Source: an uncultured Kineothrix sp. (lineage in GTDB: Bacteria > Bacillota > Clostridia > Lachnospirales > Lachnospiraceae). From it: DNA of 37,508 nt. Positions 31,598 to 37,508 of the stretch are shown piece after piece. The stretch lies in contig CAJUMD010000021.1 of assembly GCA_910587275.1 (NCBI GenBank), positions 1 to 37,508 of the forward strand, in the 5' to 3' direction. The position numbers and the translations under genes were made by a program. Below the pieces are notes generated by a model, which searched no databases, had not been told where the DNA came from, and saw nothing but the letters and a program-made list of their open reading frames with translations. How positions within the stretch are numbered: the first letter of the stretch is position 1; every line of letters begins with the position of its first letter.

Positions 31598-33973
31598 ATG
31601 GATATTATTTTAAAGCTGAGCGAAGAACTGCAGGTGCAGAAGTGGCAGGTGGAAGCCGCCGTGAAACTGATTGACGAAGGGAATACGATTCCTTTCATTT
31701 CCCGTTACCGGAAGGAAGTAACCGGTTCCTTAAATGACGAGACACTCAGGAACCTGGACGAAAGGCTGGCCTACCTGCGCAACCTGGAAGAAAAAAAGGA
31801 GCAGGTGCTTGGCAGCATTGGGGAGCAGGGCAAGCTGACGGAGGAATTGAAAAGCAGAATCCTCGCCGCTGAAACCCTCGTTGTCGTGGAGGACCTGTAC
31901 CGCCCATACCGGCCAAAGCGCAAGACAAGGGCGAGCGTGGCGAAGGAAAAAGGGCTGGACGGGCTGGCAGAATGGCTGATGGAACAGAAGGCGGAAACTT
32001 CCCTGGAGGAAGAAGCCGCAAAATATATAAAGGAAGAGAAAGAAGTAAAGACGGTACAGGATGCCATACAGGGAGCGAAGGACATTATCGCGGAAAGCAT
32101 TTCCGACGAGGCGGATTACCGTATGTATATCCGGGAAATCACCATGGAAGAAGGAAAGATTACCGGTACGGCAAAAGATGAAAAAGTACAGAGCGTATAT
32201 GAAATGTACTATGATTATGAGGAACCCGTCAGGAAAGCGGCGGGACACCGCATCCTGGCGTTGAACCGCGGGGAAAGCGAGAAGGTGCTTACGGTAAAAA
32301 TCGTTGCGCCGGAAGAACGTATCCTGCAGTTTTTGGCAAAGAAGGTCATTACATCCGATAACGGCGTGACGACGCCCGTTTTAAAGGATGTCATCGATGA
32401 CAGTTACCACCGGCTGATTGCTCCCGCCATAGAACGGGATATCCGCAATGAATTGACGGAAAAAGCACAGGACGGTGCGATAACCGTGTTCGGCAAGAAT
32501 CTGGAACAGCTCCTGATGCAGCCTCCCATTGCAGGAAAGGTAGTGCTGGGCTGGGATCCCGCGTTCCGAACCGGATGCAAGCTGGCGGTGGTGGATGCCA
32601 CCGGAAAAGTGCTGGATACCAAAGTAATCTTTCCTACGGCGCCCCAAAATAAGGTAACGGAAGCAAAAGCGGAATTAAAAAAATTAATAAAAAAATATGG
32701 GGTATCCCTGATTTCCGTCGGGAACGGTACGGCATCCCGGGAATCCGAACAGGTCATCGTGGAACTGATTAAGGAACTGGATACTCCGGTACAGTACGTT
32801 ATTGTCAATGAAGCGGGCGCATCGGTATATTCCGCAAGCAAACTTGCCACCGAGGAATTTCCGAATTTCGATGTTGGACAGCGCAGCGCCGCTTCCATTG
32901 CGCGCAGGCTGCAGGACCCTTTGGCGGAGCTTGTGAAAATCGACCCGAAATCCATCGGTGTCGGACAGTACCAGCATGATATGAACCAAAAGAAGCTGGG
33001 CGATACTTTGGGAGGCGTGGTGGAAGACTGCGTGAATAAAGTGGGTGTGGATTTGAATACCGCGTCAGCATCACTGCTCGAATACATTTCCGGTATTACG
33101 AAAGTAATTGCGAAAAACATCGTGGATTACAGGGAAAATAACGGCCGTTTCACTAACCGGAAACAACTTATGAAGGTGGCGAAGCTGGGACCGAAAGCGT
33201 TTGAACAGTGTGCGGGTTTTCTCCGGATTTTGGACGGGGATAATCCGTTGGATGCCACCAGCGTCCATCCGGAATCTTATGAAGCTGCCATGAAGCTGCT
33301 TGACCGGCTGGGACTGACCATGGAGGATGTGCGTAAGATGCAGAAACAGGCGGCACAAAAAGGCGGCGGGAAGAAAAACGTACCTGAAACGGAGCGTAAA
33401 ACCACAGGAAAACAGGTGAAGAACCAAAACCGTATCGTAATCCGCAATACCAACACCGCCATGGGAAAAGCGCTGGCGGCAGCCATGGGAAATACCGTGC
33501 CGGAAAACGGCAGGGACAAGAACCAGACACCGGGTGCAGCGGAAAGCAGAAGTGCAGGCACTGCCGGTCTGTTACTGGAACGGAAAATCAAAGATAAGAA
33601 AAAAATGGCAGAAGAACTTGGCGTAGGGGAAATCACCCTGACCGATATTTTAAAGGAACTGGAGAAACCGGCGCGGGATCCCAGGGAGGACATGCCGGCG
33701 CCGATTCTGCGCAGCGACGTTTTGGAAATGAAGGATTTGAAACCGGGCATGGTTTTAAAGGGAACCGTGCGGAACGTGATTGATTTCGGCGTGTTTGTGG
33801 ATATCGGCGTGCATCAGGACGGTTTGGTCCACATTTCCCAGATTACCGACCGGTTTATCAAGCATCCGCTGGAAGCGGTAAGTGTAGGTGACATTGTGGA
33901 TGTGCAGGTGCTTGGCGTGGAGCAGGAGAAAAAGCGTATCTCACTGACCATGAAGATAAACAGGAAACCATAA
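31598..33973 (+). CDS. tex: Tex family RNA-binding transcription accessory protein
   Basis: A 791-residue nucleic-acid-binding protein. The N-terminus has the Tex motif TIPFISRYRKEVTGSLND. A YqgF/RNase H-like domain follows (VLGWDPAFRTGCKLAVVDATGKVL near 320), then helix-hairpin-helix repeats (EYISGITKVIAKNIVDYREN near 495) and a C-terminal S1 domain (LKPGMVLKGTVRNVIDFGVFVDIG, from about 713). Between the helix-hairpin-helix part and the S1 linker lies a Lys/Asn/Gly-rich insert (about 585-665) of low complexity that is not part of the usual fold and makes the protein longer than many Firmicutes Tex proteins. GGAG sits eight bases before the ATG. A 14-base-stem terminator follows. Confidence 0.95.
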   Translation: MDIILKLSEELQVQKWQVEAAVKLIDEGNTIPFISRYRKEVTGSLNDETLRNLDERLAYLRNLEEKKEQVLGSIGEQGKLTEELKSRILAAETLVVVEDLYRPYRPKRKTRASVAKEKGLDGLAEWLMEQKAETSLEEEAAKYIKEEKEVKTVQDAIQGAKDIIAESISDEADYRMYIREITMEEGKITGTAKDEKVQSVYEMYYDYEEPVRKAAGHRILALNRGESEKVLTVKIVAPEERILQFLAKKVITSDNGVTTPVLKDVIDDSYHRLIAPAIERDIRNELTEKAQDGAITVFGKNLEQLLMQPPIAGKVVLGWDPAFRTGCKLAVVDATGKVLDTKVIFPTAPQNKVTEAKAELKKLIKKYGVSLISVGNGTASRESEQVIVELIKELDTPVQYVIVNEAGASVYSASKLATEEFPNFDVGQRSAASIARRLQDPLAELVKIDPKSIGVGQYQHDMNQKKLGDTLGGVVEDCVNKVGVDLNTASASLLEYISGITKVIAKNIVDYRENNGRFTNRKQLMKVAKLGPKAFEQCAGFLRILDGDNPLDATSVHPESYEAAMKLLDRLGLTMEDVRKMQKQAAQKGGGKKNVPETERKTTGKQVKNQNRIVIRNTNTAMGKALAAAMGNTVPENGRDKNQTPGAAESRSAGTAGLLLERKIKDKKKMAEELGVGEITLTDILKELEKPARDPREDMPAPILRSDVLEMKDLKPGMVLKGTVRNVIDFGVFVDIGVHQDGLVHISQITDRFIKHPLEAVSVGDIVDVQVLGVEQEKKRISLTMKINRKP

Positions 33974-33988
33974 ATATAAACAAACAAC

Positions 33989-34035
33989 ATCCGTGGAGTT
34001 ATGAAACTATAATTTAATAACTCCACGGATTTTTT
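33989..34035 (+). terminator. Terminator of tex
   Basis: ATCCGTGGAGTTAT (33989-34002) pairs perfectly with ATAACTCCACGGAT (34017-34030), followed by five T. Confidence 0.9.
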
Positions 34036-34065
34036 GTAGTTATAAAGGATGAACAGAATGAATAA

Positions 34066-34110
34066 TATAAAATTATAATTTAATAAAACATTATAAATTA
34101 TAATTTTATA
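34066..34110. repeat. Perfect AT-only inverted repeat
   Basis: A 17-base arm (34066-34082, TATAAAATTATAATTTA) recurs inverted at 34094-34110 across an 11-base loop. Apart from the loop it has no G or C. It lies in a very AT-rich spacer (about 34040-34150) before the ATPase gene, whose -10 is TATAAT at 34140-34145. Confidence 0.7.
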
Positions 34111-34173
34111 CTTGTATATTTTCATATATATTGTTAAAATATAATAAGATAATTGCTGAGTTGGAGGAAAGAA

Positions 34174-35634
34174 ATGTCTCTTGTCACGGATGAACAGGTA
34201 ATAAAAGTATTAAGACAGTATAATACATGGTGGCGCAATCCGTCCGCTATTAAAGAAGAAGCAAAGCCGCAGAAACGGTTTGCCTACTATGAAGCGCTGC
34301 GTATCATGAAGCATGAAACCGTCAAACGGTTTGCCATATTATCCGGTGCAAGACGGGTGGGAAAGACGACCATCCTGTACCAGATGATAGAGACGCTGAT
34401 TGACGAGGGGGTTCCGGCGAAGAATATTTTGTATGTTTCTTTTGATAATCCTATCGTAAAACTAGTGAACGTGGAAAGTGTGCTTTCCATTTATGAGTCC
34501 ATGTATCCGCTGGACGGTGACAGATATATTTTTTTTGATGAAATACAGTATACGGAAAATTGGGAGTTGTGGATGAAGGTAATTTATGACAGCAGGAAAG
34601 AAATCCGCCTGACGGCTACCGGTTCCGCCAGCCCTGTCCTGGAAAGGGGGGCGGCGGACAGCGGTACCGGAAGGTGGAGCGTCCTGCGGATTCCGACCAT
34701 GTCTTTTTTCGAATATTGCCGTTTGCTGCAACTGGAAGAACCGGAACTGCCGGATGGGCTGAGACTGACGGAACTGGAGAAAATGCCGGAAAAAGAGCTT
34801 TTGGACATTTGCGACAGATTTCATCCGCTGGTGCAGCACTTTAACCGGTACCTGATGGTGGGGGGCTTCCCGGAACTGGTGCTTTCCGGGGATGATATGT
34901 ACGCCCAGAGAATGCTGAGGGAAGACGTGGTGGATAAAGTCATTAAGCGGGACGTGTTGTCTTTGTTTAACATCAGAAGCCCCCTTCTCATGGAAAAGCT
35001 GTTCCTGTACCTGTGCATCAATTCCACGCAGATTTTCAGTGTGACGACCGCTGCAAAGGAGCTGGAGAATACGTCGGTCAGTACTTTGGAAAGCTATATG
35101 GATGCGTTGGTCATGTCCAATCTCATTTATTTGGCGAAACCGGTGGATGTGGGGCGGAAAGGAGCGCTGAAAGGCAGACCGAAGGTTATCATTGCGGATG
35201 CTGCCATCCGCAATGCGGTGCTGATGATTGAAGATGTGCTGTCGGATGAAACGGAATTGGGTATTATGGTGGAAACTACGGTGTACAAGCATCTATTATC
35301 CTTTTACCAGGGAAGTGCGGCGCAGCTTGGGTATTTCAGGAAGGCGAAGAACAACCAAAAGGAAGTGGACGTAGTCATAGAGCTTCCCCGCGGAAAAATT
35401 CTGTGCGAAGTAAAGTATAAAGGTAATTCCCATATTCCTGCCACGGATGCCATTGTGGAGCTGTGCAAAGACAGGGAATCCAGGGTAACAAATGCATTTT
35501 TGGTTACGAAAAAGCTGGAAGATGCAGGATGCGCAAGGCATGAAACCGCAGTGCCGATTCTGCGGGTACCCGCCCTTGTATTTTTGTACCTGCTCGGCAG
35601 GGCGGAGGCGGAAGGACGGCGGGGGAAACTGTGA
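34174..35634 (+). CDS. AAA-type ATPase with DUF4143 domain
   Basis: A 486-residue protein of the large AAA_14/DUF4143 group of bacteria and archaea. Walker A is SGARRVGKTT (57-66) and Walker B is YIFFDEIQY (118-126). MVGGFPELVLSG near 225 lies at the junction to the second part. The C-terminal DUF4143 region has VDVVIELPRGKILCEVKYKG, an Asp-x(n)-Glu-x-Lys pattern like PD-(D/E)XK nucleases. Function in the cell is not known. GGAGGA precedes the ATG; an in-frame ATG at 34153 has no such site. It stands alone, in AT-rich surroundings unlike its neighbours, which hints at recent arrival, as this family is patchy in related genomes. Confidence 0.88.
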   Translation: MSLVTDEQVIKVLRQYNTWWRNPSAIKEEAKPQKRFAYYEALRIMKHETVKRFAILSGARRVGKTTILYQMIETLIDEGVPAKNILYVSFDNPIVKLVNVESVLSIYESMYPLDGDRYIFFDEIQYTENWELWMKVIYDSRKEIRLTATGSASPVLERGAADSGTGRWSVLRIPTMSFFEYCRLLQLEEPELPDGLRLTELEKMPEKELLDICDRFHPLVQHFNRYLMVGGFPELVLSGDDMYAQRMLREDVVDKVIKRDVLSLFNIRSPLLMEKLFLYLCINSTQIFSVTTAAKELENTSVSTLESYMDALVMSNLIYLAKPVDVGRKGALKGRPKVIIADAAIRNAVLMIEDVLSDETELGIMVETTVYKHLLSFYQGSAAQLGYFRKAKNNQKEVDVVIELPRGKILCEVKYKGNSHIPATDAIVELCKDRESRVTNAFLVTKKLEDAGCARHETAVPILRVPALVFLYLLGRAEAEGRRGKL

Positions 35635-35688
35635 TAAGTTCAAATGGAAATTAATTTCCGGTTTCCGTGGGTAATTCCAAAGTGCCTC

Positions 35689-35717
35689 TTGACAAAATCA
35701 GCCTTACGCTATATGCT
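35689..35717 (+). promoter_or_regulatory. Promoter of the ribU transcript
   Basis: A perfect -35 TTGACA (35689-35694) and TATGCT (35712-35717) are 17 bases apart, just upstream of the FMN riboswitch. Confidence 0.85.
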
Positions 35718-35737
35718 GGATATTGTAAATGAGAAAA

Positions 35738-35892
35738 TTCTTCGGGGTTGGGTGAAACGGCATGTCCGTCATTCCCTACCGGCGGTGACAGTCCGCGACC
35801 CGTGGAGGAAACCGGAAATGGAAAACAGGTTTCCCAAACGGCTGATTTGGTGAAATTCCAAAACCGACAGTAAAGTCTGGATGAGAGAAGAA
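35738..35892 (+). promoter_or_regulatory. FMN riboswitch (RFN element)
   Basis: The RFN consensus is clear: TTCTTCGGGG at the start, CCCTACCGGCGGTGACAG, GTCCGCGACCCG, then GGTGAAATTCC, AACCGACAGTAAAGTCTGG and ATGAGAGAAG at the end. TTCTTC (35738-35743) pairs with GAAGAA (35887-35892) as P1. It should bind FMN and reduce ribU expression when flavin is plentiful, through the terminator at 35968. Confidence 0.97.
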
Positions 35893-35967
35893 AAGTAAAG
35901 GTTATGTCCGTGGAAGATGGCACCGTGTGGATGGTGCCGGGCGGATATGAAAATTACGGAAAGCGGC

Positions 35968-35996
35968 CCCCGAACAGAAATGTTCGGGGTTTTTTA
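35968..35996 (+). terminator. Riboswitch-controlled terminator
   Basis: CCCCGAACA (35968-35976) pairs with TGTTCGGGG (35981-35989) around a GAAA loop and is followed by seven T. It lies 75 bases after the FMN aptamer, as in transcription-attenuating RFN elements. A further hairpin GGCACC/GGTGCC (35919-35938) sits between the aptamer and it. Confidence 0.92.
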
Positions 35997-36003
35997 TGCA
36001 CAC

Positions 36004-36127
36004 GGGCACCCAAAGGAAGGATGTCAGCAGAGCTGACGGGTGCCCGGCGCACGGAGTAGGAAAAGTCTTCCCTACTCAATTGCACAGCCCCGTGCAGAAG
36101 AAGTATGCCGCCAAAGCGGCGCACGGA
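36004..36127. repeat. Hairpin-rich repeat inserted in the ribU leader
   Basis: A string of inverted repeats: GGGCACCC/GGGTGCCC with inner GTCAGC/GCTGAC (36004-36045), GCACGG/CCGTGC (36049-36095) with inner GAGTAGG/CCTACTC, and GCCGC/GCGGC (36107-36120). The last 36 bases match the motif at 6794-6829 at 30 of 36 positions. It lies between the riboswitch terminator and the ribU start, where no such block is needed, and looks like an inserted dispersed element. Confidence 0.7.
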
Positions 36128-36202
36128 GGAATATACTGCTGACCTTAATTTTGTAACAAGAAGAATTTTCCCTAAAATATTTTATTTTCAGGAGGAAAAG
36201 AA

Positions 36203-36961
36203 ATGAATGGTTTAATGCAGTCGGTAACGGAAAATCTTATTTTTGTCTTGGAGTTTTTGGGCATCGTCGTTCTTTTATTTGCGGTGGCTTACGGTGCGGA
36301 GAAGATGGCTAAGAAGAAAAGCGGTGATATGGAACGCATCCTTTCCACCAGAAAAATAGCGATGATTGGCGTGTTTTCCGCCATTGCGTTTCTCCTGATG
36401 CTGTTGGAATTTCCCGTGCCTTTTGCCCCGGCTTTTTATGAGCTGGATTTCAGCGAAATACCGGTTTTGGTGGGGGCTTTTGCGTTCGGACCGGTGGCAG
36501 GCGTCATGATCGAGTTCTGTAAAATTTTACTGAAGCTGGTGTTTAAGGGAACCACTACCGCGTTCGTGGGGGATCTTGCGAATTTTGTCATCGGATGCAG
36601 TTTCGTTCTGCCGGCATCCATCCTGTACCTGAACAGGAAGACGAAGAAAACGGCAATTGCCGGTTCCGTGACGGGTACCCTGTGCATGACCGTATTCGGT
36701 ACGGCATTTAATGCGGTTTACCTGCTTCCGAAATTCGCCCAGCTTTACGGTATGCCTTTGGATGCCATCGTGGGCATGGGGACGGCAATTAATCCCGCAA
36801 TCAACAGTGTGGTAACGCTGGTCATTTTTGCCGTGGCTCCTTTAAATATCCTAAAGGGCGGCAGCGTGTCCCTTGTGACGGTGCTTATTTACAAGAAATT
36901 AAGCCCTATCTTAAAAGAAAGCCATAGAGGAGCGGTAGTGCGCAAAGTGGCGGAACAGTAG
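36203..36961 (+). CDS. ribU: Riboflavin ECF transporter S component
   Basis: The substrate-binding membrane subunit of an energy-coupling-factor transporter that imports riboflavin. The protein has 252 residues. After an extra N-terminal membrane helix (about 10-32) comes the RibU core with five to six segments, including TRKIAMIGVFSAIAFLLMLLEFPVPF, LDFSEIPVLVGAFAFGPVAG and GDLANFVIGCSF. AGGAGG stands before the ATG. The gene has no adjacent ecfA or ecfT gene, as is usual for shared (group II) modules. The FMN riboswitch upstream fixes the substrate with good confidence. The N-terminal helix makes it longer than Bacillus RibU. Confidence 0.95.
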   Translation: MNGLMQSVTENLIFVLEFLGIVVLLFAVAYGAEKMAKKKSGDMERILSTRKIAMIGVFSAIAFLLMLLEFPVPFAPAFYELDFSEIPVLVGAFAFGPVAGVMIEFCKILLKLVFKGTTTAFVGDLANFVIGCSFVLPASILYLNRKTKKTAIAGSVTGTLCMTVFGTAFNAVYLLPKFAQLYGMPLDAIVGMGTAINPAINSVVTLVIFAVAPLNILKGGSVSLVTVLIYKKLSPILKESHRGAVVRKVAEQ

Positions 36962-37036
36962 TAAGTATGGCAGCCAATACAGGAAATCATGCAGTAAATG
37001 ATAAGTAAAAGATGAAATAAAAACAAATCCTACAAG

Positions 37037-37091
37037 AAACAGACCGGCCGTTGCAGAAACCATGACTTCTGCAACGGCTGGTCCTGTTTTT
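37037..37091 (+). terminator. Terminator of ribU
   Basis: ACCGGCCGTTGCAGAA (37043-37058) pairs with TTCTGCAACGGCTGGT (37067-37082) with one G-U pair. ACAG/CTGT lengthens the stem across a one-base bulge, and five T follow. Confidence 0.9.
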
Positions 37092-37218
37092 GCACAACGT
37101 TTATGGTTCCCGCAGGCGGTGGGAAAAATATCCGTAAAAATCAAAAAAATTGAAGAAAACTCCCACCCCCATCCGTTATACTTATAGAAACGCCGTAAAT
37201 CCGCGGCTTTGCGCCATT

Positions 37219-37250
37219 TTTAAGAAAATTTAAGAAATTTTTAAGGTTAT
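37219..37250 (+). promoter_or_regulatory. Phased TTAAG repeats, possible response-regulator site
   Basis: TTAAG occurs at 37220, 37230 and 37241, spaced by 10 and 11 bases, in the context TTAAGAAAAT. Direct repeats with helical spacing are typical of OmpR/PhoB-type binding sites. A TATAAT at 37278-37283 without a good -35 lies downstream. The rest of 37092-37390 shows no gene. Confidence 0.35.
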
Positions 37251-37390
37251 CCACATCGTATTGTTAGGAAAATGCAATATAATGGATTGGTAAGCGTATT
37301 CGGGTTATGCCGTCCGGTTTGGAAGGATGACCATTCACGGCAAAGAAACAGCCGTTTATGACATGCGGTGAAAAAATCCCTTGACATGGG

Positions 37391-37438
37391 TTGACAAAAA
37401 GGGAAAAAGGTATTATTGTACTAGATGAGTAATACAAT
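37391..37438 (+). promoter_or_regulatory. Promoter with GntR-like operator for a gene past the window
   Basis: TTGACA (37391-37396) and TATTGT (37414-37419) are 17 bases apart; another TTGACA lies at 37381. The dyad TTGTACTA-N6-TAATACAA (37416-37437, one mismatch between arms) overlaps the -10 and start site. AAGGAAGGTGG near 37493-37503 is a ribosome site, and a start codon at about 37507 is likely, cut by the window end. The dyad resembles operators of GntR/YtrA-type repressors. Confidence 0.6.
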
Positions 37439-37508
37439 GGGACAGCGAAAAGCAGAAGGAGCTTCCTGTATAATTCAAATATAGGGAATTCCAAGGAAGG
37501 TGGTTGAT

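Noticed and set aside
33814..34125. A 103-codon minus-strand frame across the tex end and AT-rich spacer
   Set aside because: It is Ile/Phe/Tyr/Asn-rich because of the AT spacer and runs through the tex terminator; no ribosome site.
37245..37253. TTATCCACA, a perfect DnaA box, as a sign of a replication origin
   Set aside because: Only a single box is seen and no dnaA, dnaN or box cluster accompanies it.

Overview
The window looks like chromosomal DNA of a butyrate-forming anaerobe of the Clostridia, most likely Lachnospiraceae. The basis is the gene order thl-crt-hbd-bcd-etfB-etfA, a ptb-buk pair, strong AGGAGG-type ribosome binding sites, an RF2 gene with a +1 frameshift, an FMN riboswitch upstream of ribU, and many proteins of Firmicutes type. 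The species cannot be fixed from the sequence alone.

Layout. 1-6780: an apparently complete acetyl-CoA to butyryl-CoA operon (thl, crt, hbd, bcd, etfB, etfA) with an extended -10 promoter and a strong terminator. 6794-10340: two small minus-strand genes, a PiT-type phosphate permease and an HD phosphohydrolase, among repeat elements. 10510-18400: a broken MGMT-family gene, a PadR regulator with a membrane-bound flavoprotein, a YbaK-type deacylase, an EAL protein, mtnA and an MBL-fold hydrolase. 18465-20394 (minus): a lipase-like membrane protein coupled to a C_GCAxxG_C_C protein. 20457-21471: an MBL-fold lipoprotein. 21503-23521 (minus): buk and ptb, which finish the butyrate route. 23659-24186: a large dispersed inverted-repeat element. 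24187-27960: secA and prfB. 28045-31436 (minus): four genes for membrane or poorly known proteins. 31598-35634: tex and an AAA/DUF4143 ATPase. 35689-37094: FMN riboswitch and ribU. The last 400 bases hold regulatory DNA for a gene that starts at or just past the window edge.

How the genes work together. Thl, Crt, Hbd and the Bcd-EtfAB complex convert acetyl-CoA to butyryl-CoA. Ptb and Buk then yield butyrate and ATP. Bcd and EtfAB use flavins, and RibU imports riboflavin under FMN control, so the two ends of the window are metabolically related, though nothing shows co-regulation.

The most interesting observation is a shared 5' leader in front of two unrelated minus-strand units (HD protein at 10337, C_GCAxxG_C_C protein at 20254). 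The leaders share an identical 21-base stretch reaching into the start codon, a conserved upstream block, and a possible H-type pseudoknot whose stems differ in sequence but keep pairing. This is a candidate cis-regulatory RNA. Other unusual structure: at least three kinds of dispersed palindromic repeat, one apparently inserted in the ribU leader, and tandem duplications of gene 3' ends across the stop codon (bcd, secA and perhaps the lipase-like gene).
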